Under the pieces are notes generated by a model. The model saw only the letters and a list, made by a program, of their open reading frames with translations, was not told where the DNA came from and ran no database searches. From Clavelina lepadiformis (taxonomy: Eukaryota; Chordata; Ascidiacea; Aplousobranchia; Clavelinidae), in assembly GCF_947623445.1 (NCBI RefSeq), contig NC_135244.1, forward strand, positions 21,638,860 through 21,702,859: a stretch of 64,000 nt of DNA. The letters are read 5' to 3'. Position numbers and translations under genes: made by a program. Of the stretch, positions 22,446-35,078 are shown one piece after another (within the stretch, counting starts at the first letter, position 1; each line of letters starts with the position of its first letter).

Positions 22446-24653
22446 GAAATCAGTTTTTTTGTTATAATTTGTGTCAGATGGTAATATTTTCGCATTAATC
22501 AACTCCGGAGTAACGAGATTTCACTGCATTCACATCAAAGTGATCCCAGACAACATTCAAACGTCAACGCTCAAGAAAACAAACTGCGAAAATACAAACG
22601 AAAATTTTGTGCGTATATGACAAGGTTATGCGATTTACGGTTTCAGGCAACACCGGTAAACCCACTGTTTGTTACGAAACTATTGCATATTATGACACTC
22701 CGGGGCGGACTAAGCGTCATTAGTCACCTCGAACTAGACCTACTTTCTGTATCCTTTTTACTATTGCAGATTCAACTGGTCAATGTCCACACTGGCAGTC
22801 GCGCCAATACTGTACAGCAGGCATGTGCAACCTTTTTCACTGGAGGGCCAAATACAAAATTTTGAATGACAACGCGGGCCACATGATTTTTTCAGAAAAA
22901 ATTAGTATCATAAAACGACTTTCCTATGCAGTTTATATAGTTAAGAAATAGATTTAATGTAGTCCACGACACGAAAATGCGAAAATTTCCATTGCTTTGA
23001 TGTAAACTGCATCAAATAGTGATGGCTAGTATGAACTTCTAACATTTTGCTGAGCACCACGCGGGCCGCTTTGAACAACCTGGCGGGCCGCACTGCGGCC
23101 CGCGGGCCACTGGTTGCACATGTCTGCTGTACAGGAAGCAAAGCGTCATGCACATCCATATATATTTTCTAACACTCAACATTGCCCGCCGAACGTGTCA
23201 GAGTAGACGCCATATTTGCAACATATTTCCGGCGATATAATTTTCCAACCACTGCATTTTTTCATGGCTTTATGTCCAGTTTGTTTAGCTGTAATATCTT
23301 GCTAGTAACTACCTACCGATTCTTGTTAGAAACGGAATGTTGAATGAACATCTTTAATTTGCTGGAGAAAGGCTTTTGTAATATCGTATTAAAGGATTTA
23401 CGTTAAAACGTCAGCAGGCATCATGTTGTGTTTTCCTGCAATTATACACAGAAAGTAACGTGAGACAACCATCTTATATTTGCCGTTTACATGTCGCTTT
23501 CTGGTGGAGATGTAGTGCTTTTAGTACCAGTTTAAAGTTTAAAACAGGGAGATTGTAAATATTCATTCAAAGGGTTAAACTGAGTATCAAAAGCCCCTGA
23601 TAAGCTATGACTGCTTTAATATATGCTGTACAAAAGGCTAATAGCTACATCACTTCTTGTAAAAAGCGATGTCACGTTTCGTCTGATTTTCACAGCTTGA
23701 AGGGGCCTTATTGAAAAGCCGATTTCGTCTGGTAGTTTTGACAATCATTTGATAAGGTTAGGTTATATTGAGAAAACAGAAAAATAATTGTGTAATGTTA
23801 TCCTGTTACCGTAGACATTATGACTTCAGCTGAATTGACGGTTTAAGTTTATCGTAAGCACTTGGCAAGTAAGACTGCCCGATATGCTGCAGTAAGCAGC
23901 AAACAGAGCCTACCCAAAATGGTAGATATACGTCAGATTACGGAATAATTCGCATTCAAGGCGTAATTCAATTAAAGCGTACACCTAACTACATTTACGT
24001 ATTGGCAAGTGAAACTTAATATCTTGCTGTGGTTTCTTTAGTGCTACAGCGCTATTCTTTCAAGTGACCGCTTAAGCTAGTAAGTTGCAAGCTATCTAGC
24101 TACGATAATAACTAATTTTACATGCAACTGAAGCAATCCTTTGTGGTGGTCGATTGTAAGTAGCTACACGAGGCGAAGTGTTTGTAGCTTGAGGTTATGT
24201 TGTATGTAACGAGCTCAAGTAGGTAGAGGGTATGCTGTGCCAAGCAAGCTAAAACTTATCGGCATTCACGTGCAATTCAATCGTGCTCAAAGAATACGTT
24301 TACTCAGTTTCGCTTTGACAAAGACTATATATCAAGGAAACGTAACCTAGGCTATGGCCTACAACTGCTGGCGGATTAGACAAAACATAATGTAGGAGTC
24401 TAAGTTAGTCATGCATGACGGAGCTGAGGGTATGACAAGGGTAAGGTCAAGCTGTACGGAAAGATGTAGTGTCTTGCTTGCTGGGTGTTTGAGTACTTCT
24501 CTGTTCTCACAACACTTTTCCTGTTATCTAACAGTTTGTTTTCCCGTTCGGTACCGGTACTAGGCTATTCTAATAAAAACAAAGTTTGGTTATTTTGGTA
24601 AAACAAGTATGTTTTATATTGTAGATTAGCAATGCTGCTGTAAGCAACTTGAA
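22446..24653 (+). repeat. 5' flanking part of duplication unit A
   Basis: This is about 2.2 kb immediately upstream of transporter A. It recurs upstream of B (33326-35078), in part upstream of C (42812-44297), and for its last 300 bp upstream of D in reverse. It should hold the transporter promoter. It contains a hAT-like insertion (22818-23126) that is absent from B. Two copies of AATCAACTCCGGAG lie at about 22379 and 22498. Confidence 0.8.
22818..23126. mobile_element. Non-autonomous hAT-like element in unit A
   Basis: This 309-bp insert has inverted ends CAGGCATGTGCAACC and CAGACATGTGCAACC and flanking 8-bp duplications CTGTACAG (22810-22817 and 23127-23134). The interior is GC-rich, with GCGGGCCGC motifs. 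The paralogous site in unit B (about 33680-33700) lacks the insert, so it came in after the duplication. Confidence 0.92.
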
Positions 24654-27600
24654 ATGTCTGCGCACGAGAACCTTTTGGCTCCTCTTGCAAAATTTGGCTC
24701 GTTTCAAACACGGGTGGTGATAGTAGCGTACTTAACTGCAATTGTAGCAGGACCAAATGTCTGGATGACTGTCTTTGTAGTTTATACACCGCCCCATCGA
24801 TGCTACATTCCGGAGCTGGATGACGGCAACGACACGTCGTGAGTTTTAAAAGAATTAAATTTTTTATTACGGCGTTGCATTCGCTATTGTCTTGGATATA
24901 CGTTGTTTTAATACACGTTCTATTACACCTGCTTGCACCACATCGCAGGTGGTGAAGATTTCTATCAACGTGTATCGTCACATGAAATGCAATTTTACTA
25001 AAACTGAATACAGTGTTACAAGCAGCAAAGCGAAATGTCGTAGAGATTGTTTCGCCTTTATCTTTCCTTAAACGCGTTTCCGCTTTATTAATCGACTTGG
25101 CTTACCACAGCGACCGCAAAATAGAAAGTATTAAGGTTATCCGTGCAAATCAAAGAAAGCGGTACAACATGATGTGTACTACATGACGGTACAACATGAT
25201 GTGTACTACATGACGGTACAACATGATGTGATGTGTCTTGCACGTTGAGACACAGGGAGCACAGCATTATAATGCACAAGAGCTCACGAGATAAACAATT
25301 TCGGCCACAATTATTACTAAGCTAATTGGGTCATGTAGAAATTTTCTGTAAAAAGATGTACCATTTTCAAATGCTTGTTTATTGAGACAAGAGTTTTTCA
25401 ATTTGATTAATCGGGCCTCGTTAATTTTACTCGCGTTTGCCTCAGTTTTACACGTTTTCAGTAAAACATTTTCAGTGAAAATTGTTAATGTAGCTGGGTG
25501 TGCAACCATTGCACTGGTTAATGTCGACTTTTACGGTTGATTTAATATAGTCTTTGTTTAATTGCGTGGGTGCAGCTACTCTAGTCAATAACCGGCGTGT
25601 AGTTTTACCTATGTAGGTAAGGTTCGCATGAAACAGAATCGTGAATCGGTTCACCAAGTTGAGCATAAAGCAGTAGGCACTCGGGACTTAATGTTAAAGT
25701 GGTTGGAATTGACTGTTAAATAACAATTAAATGATGTAAACAACACACAGCAGAAGAAACGGCACGTCTAGTTGTAACGTTGCCTCGCCATGCAGCAGGA
25801 TGTTTCCGGATTCATGTTGCATTGTTGTGAAATGACGTCGTTCTTTGTACCTCAAATAGCTTCATTTACTTGCCTGATCCCTAATTAAATGTCGCCAATT
25901 GTAAGTGTTTTGGGTAAGCATTGTCCAGGCCTAAGGTTAGGCTTTAGATCACTGATTTTCAACCTTTTTTTAAGAACCACACATAGGACAATAATTTTGG
26001 TTTAACTTTCTCTATAAAGAAGTATACCTTGTCAAGTTTGTGTCAATAACTATAGATACAACTCGAAGAGAAGCATTTCTGATAACGTTTTTGGAAGTCT
26101 AGGTTATTAATATGCGTGCATTTTTATTTCCGTTTGTTATTTAAGTTGACTTTAACACAGTCTATCTTTGTCGAATCTTCTTATCGAAGCATTGCTTGCT
26201 CACTCGTTTATTCACGCTCTATTTTTGCGAAAACAATTTGACGGCGTCAAGAATTTAACGGCGTCAAGTGATTGGAAAAAATGGCTAAAATCCACAACCT
26301 ACAAATTTTTCAGATTTAGAGTTTTTTATCAGATTGTTGTAATTGAGGTCAAACTTCCTTTTTTGTGTAAAACTTAACAAATTGTTAGTTTGATAATCAC
26401 GCGCCTTGACTCCTAGAGGTTAAATCAAAGGAAAATATATTTTGGCATTGACAATGCTCTTGTACGTCATCTTGCTCTGAGGTTGGCTTGCCAGCTGCAA
26501 TATAGTTGCTGATGTCGTTGTTAGTTTTATAAGTCATCGAATACTCACCAGCTTAAAATGTATAGGTTTCATATTTTACACGTTTTTAGTCTGGTTGATT
26601 TGTCCATTGTAGCGAAGTCGACTGTGTTGTTGTACCAAGTAATCTGTCCAATAGCTCGGTAGCAAGATACATCCCCGTTGTCGATGGAAATCTACAAAAG
26701 CAGGAATGGAGTTCATGTACTCGCTACAACGAATCCACTTCGGCAGGTGAGAACAAGATGATCATTGTTTGAAAATTGTGTATATTTTAGTCAAAGCGTT
26801 TTTTTCAGCAAATCCCCACCACGTTAACAGAACTATAATCGCCAAGACATTGGCTTTCCTCATGGCGGCTGATATTTCTTTTACTGAAACATTTGCAAAT
26901 CTCATGTTTAATGTTTGTGATAATATTTATATTTACACGTATTTATATATATTTTTTACACTGGTATACATTTATATATTTTTATGTTATATAGTTACTT
27001 GTATTAATAACTTATACATTGTATTTGTTTACGTTTATATTTATATATATAATGTATATACTTTATACATATAGTCAGGGTTTTTTATAAGGTTTGGTTT
27101 GGGTGACCGCTAAGTAGTTTTAAGAGACCGCAAGTGTTTCATTTAAATACCAAAAAATAGTAGTAGTAAGTTGCAAGTCCAAATTTTGGGAAACCGCTGG
27201 AGAAATTTGGGGGACCGTTTCGGTCCCCCAAAACACCTTAAAAAAACACTGCATATAGTTATATATGTATCTCTTCGTCGGGTTCTGTTTGATGATGTGT
27301 GACAACGAGTTTACTCAAATGAACCATCTTTTGCAGGTCATGGTAATGTCAGTGTTGTTAGTTGTGACAGAGGATGGAAATACAAGACAGGAGAAAATGT
27401 AATAACTGCTGTGAGCGAAGTAAGTGACTCACACTTTTTACTGGCAACGCTCACTCACTTCGAAAAAGTTTCGGGAACCGTAACTGATATATGAGTTTAA
27501 ATTCTCTGGATTTTACCGCAATATTAACAACGAAGAAATAGTAACCAAATCTTGTGCTTTATTGCAGTAGTACATTTCCAGTTGGGAAACCTCAACATTT

Positions 27601-29838
27601 CCTTGGCAGAGTTAAATAACTTAACCAAATGTGTCTCTTATTGTCTAGTTTGATCTTGTTTGTGATAAGTCATGGCTTGCACCTCTGGTTCCATCTTGTT
27701 TGATGTTTGGTCTGATGGCCGGATCTTTTCTCGGGGGCATTTTGGCGGACAGGTGGGAAACCTAAGAAGCTTCGCTCTGCATAAATATACACCATAGGAA
27801 TTAATGCAGTAATTCATACATTGCACAACGAAAAGGTTTGGCAGAAAAAAGGTTGTACTGGGTGCCCTGGTGATCATGTGTGCCAGCTTGTCTATTTCTG
27901 CCTTTACTCCATCCTGGATCGGGTTGCATGTCCTCACCTTTTTTATCGGGCTTGGTGACGTTGCCCGAACATCTATTCTTACTATTCTACGTACGTTAAC
28001 ATCTTACTGTTGATATTTTGTAGACTAGGTTAATTTTTGTAATAATTTATTAAGAATATCTTCTCACACACGACGGTATCGCCTGTCAGCAAATTTTAGT
28101 TCGACTGTAAATGCTGGCAGACGTTTCGCATAAATTGTTGACAGGCGCATATCGCCTGCTAATACACCTGAATTGCAATTAAGATGTAAATAGTTATCTT
28201 TATCTTTGGCAGTGAGTGAAATTACGCCGAATAAAATTCGCTACAAAGTTACCGTTGCACACATCTTGGTGATGGCGGTTGGAAGCTGTATGCTGCCTCT
28301 AATGGCGTATCTTTTGCCTAACTGGAGGCACCTGTATGGCGCAGTGGGCTTATTGCATTTTCTGGTACTGATTCCGTCTTTCATGTAAGTAACGCTTTTC
28401 GTATTTAAACACAGCTTGAATGGGTGGCCGGTTTGTAGCAGTTCGTTTTAAAATACAACTTTGTAAATTTTAAAGAGTTTTCGAAGAATCTCCGCGATGG
28501 CTGTTGGAAAACGGCAAACTCGATGAAGCGAGGAACTTACTGAAAAAAATCGCAAAAATGAACAATGTTAAACTTGATGAAGCAAAGCTTCTGGAACTAG
28601 GACGCGACAGAGAAACCAGAGTCAACGTACGCGATGACGCAATAATTCATTCCACTGTCAATGCAATGTGTTATTTACATTTAAGTATTAAATATTAAAT
28701 ATGAATTTGAGTTACTTAACGATGTTTTCATAGCTTACGCATTAACAGCGTCTTCTATCGACAGCAGGAAGCTGAAAAGAAACAGCGCGGAAGAAGAAAG
28801 CTCTCATACCTCGACCTCGTCCGGGTGCCATTCTTGCGGAGAAGAATTATCATTTTGTCCATAGCATGGTAAGTTAACAACATGGTATTTCCGCGTATTT
28901 TAATTGAAACATTTATGCAAAAAGAATTTAGGGTTAAGTTTACCTTCGCGAGTTCTGCCCAACAGCGAACTTTGACTTCATTCCTACACTTGCCTCAGGT
29001 TGGCTGTTAACGTGTCATACTACGGCGTGTCGCTAAACGTAAACAATCTTGGCGGAAACCGCTACCTCACTTTCTTCGCGTTGGTGTCGGTCGAACTGCC
29101 TGGCCATATCCTCTCCTACTTTACGATACGAAAATTAGGCAGCCGAGTGGCGTTCATGATTTTCTCTTCAGTGTGCGGCGTCTTTATTCTGGCCGTGCCC
29201 CTTTTACAAGCTGGTATGATTCAAACTAAATGGATTTTTTGTCTTACAAGATACAGCACTTCAACTGTAATAATTAACCGTGATAATAATTAACTGGTGT
29301 AATTTCTATAACTTATTAAGTCGACGATACTGCTGTTGTTGTGAGCAATGTGATCGGAAAACTTTTTGCGACTGGCACCTTTTCCCTGTTGTACGCTTTC
29401 ACTGGAGAATTATTTCCAACGCTTTTGAGAAGCCAGTCGTACGGTGTTTGCTCTGTTGTCTCAAGAGTTTCCGCTGTGTTGGTGCCCTTCCTCCTATACC
29501 TTGGTATACACTTTGCTTATTGAACACTTCGTTGAGTAAAAGAGTTAAGCTCGGAAGAAACAAATTCAGTTGTTATATTTATTGTTTTTTGTATTTCAAG
29601 GAGAATTGTATCACCCCATCATTCCGTACTCCGTCATGGGAGCAATTGTCATTGGTGCCGCCGTAGGAATGTTCTTTTTGCCTGAAACCAAATCACAGCC
29701 AATGCCGGATACTATGGAAGATGCAAAATTGCAAAACAGGTGAACAGCTATAACTAAATTACTCTTATGACATAGTCATATGATATTAATGCAGTTTTGT
29801 TATCTTTTTACAGATTCATCTCAAAAGTTAGATGTTGA
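24654..29838 (+). CDS. SLC22-type organic ion transporter, copy A, 12 exons, 549 aa
   Basis: Exons are 24654-24838, 26613-26746, 27337-27419, 27649-27752, 27836-27990, 28213-28384, 28476-28626, 28765-28868, 28999-29213, 29321-29503, 29601-29739 and 29814-29838. Each phase agrees; the total is 1650 nt. It is a 12-helix MFS protein of the SLC22 (OCT/OCTN/OAT) family. TM1 is at about 21-43. A large extracellular loop follows with sequons NDT, NLS, NSS, NES and NVS, then FDLVCDKSWL, DRFGR (168-172) between TM2 and TM3, EESPRWLLENGK (281-292), YYGVSL with LGGN, GELFPTLLRS and LPET (522-525). The length is typical. Substrate cannot be read from sequence. Copy A has Cys at the VDC position where B, C and D have VDY. 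Intron 2 carries a hAT-like insert. Confidence 0.93.
25161..25231. repeat. 27-bp tandem repeat, about 2.6 copies, in intron 1 of copy A
   Basis: The unit begins GGTACAACATGATGTGTACT and is 27 bp, with starts at 25161, 25188 and 25215. Copies B and D have only the surrounding intron sequence, so it expanded after duplication. Confidence 0.8.
27076..27251. mobile_element. Non-autonomous hAT-like element in intron 2 of copy A
   Basis: This 176-bp insert has ends CAGGGTTTTTTATAAGGT and CAGTGTTTTTTTAAGGT (reverse complement of the right end). The flanking 8-bp duplications are CATATAGT (27068-27075 and 27252-27259). Copies B, C and D lack it. Confidence 0.88.
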
Positions 29839-30159
29839 GAAAATGTTAGAAGTCATTTCACCAGAAATTAAGAACCGTACCACGCATTTAATTTAAATAA
29901 CATCCTATCTTCATACGATGTTGTCCACAGTTTGTCAAAGGCGCTGTTTTGTGAAAAGTTTACGAAGCAGCAAAGCATCGCAAAGCAAACTCAAAATTTA
30001 CTATCAAATTTCTATGATTTTTTATATCAAAGTTTAGACATTGGGGTACATGGGGCAAAGATTGTTTTGCGATCTGCTAAACCCAGTGACGAATACGTTT
30101 AGGCTCCCGCGTCTTTCGCGGAGATAATGTATTATATGCACGATATTTGTTTTTACACG

Positions 30160-30275
30160 ATATTTGATATTATATATATATTGTGATATGATATTAGGAT
30201 ATTGTGATATGATATTATATATTGTGATATGATTTTATATATTGTGATATGATATTATATATTTCATATTGATAC
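30160..30275. repeat. AT-rich minisatellite downstream of copy A
   Basis: Tandem array of a roughly 20-22 bp unit containing TATTGTGATATGATATTATA. It is virtually identical to the array after copy B, which marks the two as recently separated. Confidence 0.8.
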
Positions 30276-30949
30276 ACGAATGTACGATATTTCTTTTTTG
30301 CTTACAGCTGTTGCGTAATACCAAAAAACACTAAAATTAGACGACTTGCTGGCTTTAGTGGACACAAAAGTGTCACTTTTTTGTTAGCTGTAAAAAGTAG
30401 TCCGTTGTGAAAAAGTTAAAACGAGGCCGTGGTTGGCTGGAGCTGTTAAAGTACGAGGAAGATTGTAACAGTGTTTTGTTACAAACTGGTTTGGATTAGG
30501 CTGCCCGAAGCAGACGATTTTAAGCCTAAACAACCACTTAGTCTTCACCAGCGCTATGCGTTTGACACCATACTCCCATACTCACAAGGTCATTGAAGAA
30601 ACTTTCGATAGAAATAAAAAAAAGCGAAATAGATAAAAATGTCAAATATTACTAAATAAATGCCTTGGTTTTATGGATTTTCCAAGATTGTTTTTTTGTG
30701 TTCGTATGCAAGTGTACCATGTAAGTAAGCAACTCTATTGCCTTGTACAGAGTTGAGATTTTCGTTCGAAGATTTGCTGAGTTCAGTTTCATCCGCACAT
30801 ATATATCCACAACTGACTAAACGTCATACTGTGTCAAATGACGTGATGAGGTACACGGCACATGTTGACATAAAGGCATTTCAAGCAATCGCTTGCAATT
30901 AGCATCTTTATTGCTCAATAAACCTCGATTGAAAACTAGCAGACAATTT

Positions 30950-31223
30950 TTAAACCGAACCATAATAGCACCAGGGTACTAGGTCCGACTGCGAAGGTGT
31001 CCAGCAACAAAGCCTGTGGTAGATGCAGTCAATCTCATTAATGCCTGGGTAGCCACATTCCCTTCTGTATGGTTCCTATATAATTAAAATTCGCAGACGT
31101 AACAGAATCCAAGCGATACGGATAAGTTAGTGCAGTAGTGCACTATACATTAGTTGCAGATATTGAATACGGAATACCCGCAGTCAACTCTTAAGGAACA
31201 TCTATCACAGCTGGAACACTCGG
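30950..31223 (-). pseudogene. Antisense trefoil relic in unit A (start of exon 4 joined to exon 7)
   Basis: On the minus strand, 31223-31170 matches the beginning of exon 4 of the six-trefoil gene at 49276, including its CTACTCAG acceptor and the reading PECSSCDRCSLRVDCGYS. After a gap that replaces exons 5 and 6, 31075-30950 matches exon 7 with its TATATAG acceptor and an intact trefoil domain (ECGYPGINEIDC to PWCYYGSV, stop TAA). There is no signal-peptide exon nearby, so it cannot make the full protein. It is a fossil copied along with the transporter. Confidence 0.85.
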
Positions 31224-31260
31224 CTGAGTAGGAAATAGTGAGTTGAAAAGCTGTACTAGG

Positions 31261-31346
31261 CAGGGTTGCCATACGTCCGGATTTAAAAACGGCTAGTGGG
31301 CACCAAAGAGTGTCCGGATTTTAGGCCCCGAAAATATGGTAACCCT
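31261..31346. mobile_element. Short hAT-like MITE in unit A
   Basis: 86-bp insert with ends CAGGGTTGCCATACGTCC and AGGGTTACCATA. The flanking 8-bp duplications are GTACTAGG (31253-31260 and 31347-31354). Unit B has the uninterrupted site at about 41410. Confidence 0.87.
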
Positions 31347-32765
31347 GTACTAGGCTTTATAGTTGAGTAACCTAATAAGTTTATATAAAGTTTTTTAAAA
31401 TTTTTCAGTCTGTGGCAAATTACAGTGTTATATTACAGTTGCTATATTACATATTGTATTATATTGCAGTGTTATACAATAGGCCTACCACATTATCTTT
31501 GTTTATTACAATACTGTATTGGATGATGTACCTGTATGTTTTTTATAACACAATAAGTACATGATTAAATGTAGTAGGCAAACTATTCCTAACTTGCATA
31601 TTTATATACATACATATAGATCTACGCTAGCTGGTTAAGCTTTTCAATATGCTCTTTTGCAGTACCGCCTACTTTGCAGTACCGCACCTTCTTCGTTCTG
31701 ACATAGATAATTAGGCCTAGATAATACCCGAAAATACTGGTTCTTTTATAAAAACTGGCTAAACCCATCAAAATACACAATTTTACACCCATAAAACTTC
31801 TTTTTTTGGAATACTTAATACTGCACCTTAACCTAACCCGACTACTCGTCTTTAAATAAGATACAAACCTGACTGCCCGAGACGACTTCCTAAACCAGGT
31901 TTCAGGTTTCATTCCTGTTATTTTACTGGTTGCCAAACCTGGAACGAAACCTGATTTTTAATCGTTCACACATGCGACTAACGTGATTCCTGGTCGCGAA
32001 ACCCGCACAGTATGAACGCACATTTTTAGCGAGTGTGAACGCACGCGGAGCGACCAGCAGGAACAGAACCTAGTTGTCTTTCCCTTATATGAACGCAGTC
32101 TTAGTCTTACTCCTCCGTTAAAGTTGAAAATGGTACTAGCTTGACGGCATCCGTTAAATATGTTGTCCTGTGATGTTACCATTTATACTTTACCATTTAA
32201 AATTACAAAAAAGATTGATTGAAAATGTTGTTTGTCGCTGAAGTTTACAAAGTATCACTTGTAACATCATGACTAAACAAGTATAAATGGAAAATAAAAT
32301 AGAAACTAAAGTTTTGTCTTCTTTTTTGTATTTTGTATTTTTCCATGTGCAGTTCCTAGTGTAAAATGTTTCTTATCAACCGAATCAAAAGGAATTTTTC
32401 GTATGTTTAGTATCAGATAAGTGTAGTCTTTTTATGTCATAGGTAAACGAAGAAATTTTGTTAATTTCGAGTTTGGGTAGAGCCTGTAAGATACTTTACC
32501 AGTACAGTCTACTTCATTATAGCTTATAGCGTTGTTTAGGGTGTAATGAATATTGCAAAACAGTTTTACGTTTCAAGATTGTCTATAAAGTTCGCCTTTG
32601 AAAACTATAAGCCGATTGTAGGAGATATAGGCTACTAGTAGATTTATGTTATTGGGACCGGACAATCGCACAGGCTTAAAACATTTGCGATACTCTTTTT
32701 TATAAGTAACGTCTAGTTTGTTCTTTGTCGAAGCTAGGTTAACGACAGGTTTATATATTGAAAGA

Positions 32766-33325
32766 TATTAAACCATCATGCTGTTGACGTGTCTGCCAAC
32801 CCATTTTCGTAAAAGTTTGTATTTCTAACAAAATAGTCACAATTTCCTGGCTTTATAGCTGTTTCCGATAAAATCTTTTCGAGCGAAAATAAATCTTCGT
32901 CCGGGTCGAAAACTGTTTCCAAATCGATAACACTTACTTGTTCAGGTTTTATGACGTCAGATGCCGAAACCTCATCTAGTCAGAAGTTGTCGTATTATTA
33001 TAATAAAATTTGCCTCGGACTTTGCGCAATCTCGTTTTCTTTGCTTACTTGTATAAATTAAAAGTAGCAACACTGCGATAACTTTACAATTTCTTCTGCA
33101 AGTCGTCAAAAAACCTGGAGTGGTGTCGATGTTACACTTGTCTTACGGCATCTTGCTTTAGTTTCGGAGTTAGTTGAATACGATTCTAATCTAAAGTTTG
33201 GACTTAGGGTAACTGAAAGCTTAACAACCCTTACAGCAGATAAGTGTGGTTTATGGATCAACTGATGGAGATGATTGAGTTTACCGAAACAAAACATCAG
33301 ATGCAATGCATTTGAATAGATATCT
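32766..33325. other. Spacer between units A and B
   Basis: About 560 bp not found in the other units. A 92-codon minus-strand frame (33106-33384) runs into the repeat and shows no family signature. I see no gene. Confidence 0.4.
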
Positions 33326-35078
33326 GAAGAAATCAGTTTTTTGTTATAATTTGTGTCAGATGGTAATATTTTCGCATTAATCAACTCCGGAGTAACGAGA
33401 CTTCACTGCATTCAGATCAAAGTGATCCCAGACAACATTCAACCATCAACGTTCTAGGAAACAAACTGCGAAAATTACAAACGAAAATTTTGCGGTTATG
33501 CGATTTGCGGTTTCAGGCAACACCGGTAAGCCCATTGCTTGTTACGACACTATTGCATATTATGATACTCGGGGGCGGACTAAGCGTCATAAGTCACCTC
33601 GAACTAGAGCTACTTCCTGTGTCCATTTTACTATTGCAGATTCAATTGGTCAATGTCCACACTGGCAGACGCGCCAATGTTGTACATTGTGTACAGGAAG
33701 CAAAGCGCCATGCACATGCATATATATTTTCTAAGGTTCAATATTTCCCGCCGAATGTGTCATAGTAGACGCCATATTTGCAACACATTTCCGGCGATAT
33801 AATTTTCCAACCACTGCATCTCTTCATGGCTTTTTGTCAAGATTGTCTAGCTGCAATATCTTGCTAATAACTACCTACCGATGCTTGTTAGAAACGGAAT
33901 GTTAAATGAACATCTTTAGTTTTCTGGATAAAGGCTTTTGTAATATCGTATTAAAGGATTTACGTTGAAACGTCAGCAGGCATCATGTTGTGTTTTCCTG
34001 CAATTATACACAGAAAGAAACGTGAGACAGGCATATTATATTTGCCATTTACATGTCGCTTTCTGGTGGAGATGTAGTGCCTTTAGTACCAGTTTAAAGT
34101 TTAAAACAGGGAGATTGTAAATATTCATTCCAAGGGTTAAAGTGAGTATCAAAAATCCCCTGATAAGCTATGACTGTTATAATATATGCCCTACAAAAAG
34201 CTAATAGCTCCATCACTTCTTGTAAAAACGATGTCACGTTTCGTCTAAGTTTCACAGCTTGAAGGGGCCTTATTAAAAAGCCGATTTCGTCTGGTAGTTT
34301 TGACAATCATTTGACAAGGTTAGGCTATATTGAGAAGGCAGAAAAATAATTGCGTAATATTATCCTCTTACCGTAGACATTATGACTTCTGCTGAATTGA
34401 CGGTTTACATTTATCGTAAGCACTTGGCAAGTAAGACTAATTCATATGCTGCAGTAAGCAGCAAACAGAGCCTACCCAAAATGGTAGATATACGTCCGAT
34501 GAAGGAATAGTTCCCAGTCAAGGCGTAATTCAATGAAAACGTACACCTAACTACATTTACGTATTGGCAAGTGAAGCTTAATATCTTGCTGTGATTTCTT
34601 TAGTGCTATAGCGCTATTCTTTCAAGTGACCGCTTAAGTTAGAGGTAGAGGTTATGCTGTGACAAGCAAGCTAAAACTTATCGGTATTCACTTGCAAATT
34701 CAATCGTGCTCAAAGAATACTTTTCCTCACTTTCGCTTTGACAAAGCCTGTAAATCAAGGAAACGTAACCTAGGCTATGGTCTACAACTGCTGACGGATT
34801 AGACAAAACACAATGTAGGAGCCTAAGTTAGTCATGCATGACGGCGCTTAGGGTATGACAAGGGTAAGGTCAAGCTGTACGGAAAGATACCTACTGTCTT
34901 GCTTGCTGGATGTTCGAGTGCTACTCTGTTTTTACAACACCTTTCCTGTTTTCTCACAGTTTGCTTTCACGTTCGGTACCGGTACTAGGCTGTTCTTATA
35001 AAAACAAAGTTGGGTTATTTTTGTAAAACAACAATGTTTTACATTGTAGATTAGCAATGCTGCTGTAAGCAACTTGAA
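33326..35078 (+). repeat. 5' flanking part of duplication unit B
   Basis: Counterpart of 22446-24653 without the hAT-like insert. A 78-codon frame at 33498-33734 includes CPHWQTRQCCTLC. In unit A the same stretch is interrupted by the insert, so I do not call it a gene. Confidence 0.75.

Larger units (their letters stand above)
29839..32765 (+). repeat. 3' flanking part of duplication unit A
   Basis: About 2.9 kb downstream of copy A, repeated almost base for base after copy B (40007-42811), for about 600 bp after copy C, and for about 1.3 kb in reverse after copy D. It holds an AT-rich minisatellite, an antisense trefoil relic and a hAT-like insert, described separately. The rest is non-coding as far as I can see. 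Confidence 0.8.

Noticed and set aside
24930-25070. Frame in intron 1 of the transporters with KCNFTKTEY and several cysteines, present in A, B and D
   Set aside because: It could be an alternative exon, but joining it to exon 1 in the required phase meets a stop at once. It is better explained as shared intron sequence.
33498-33734. Cysteine-containing frame (CPHWQTRQCC) in the 5' flank of unit B
   Set aside because: In unit A the same frame is changed and then split by a hAT insert; there is no start context or splice partner.
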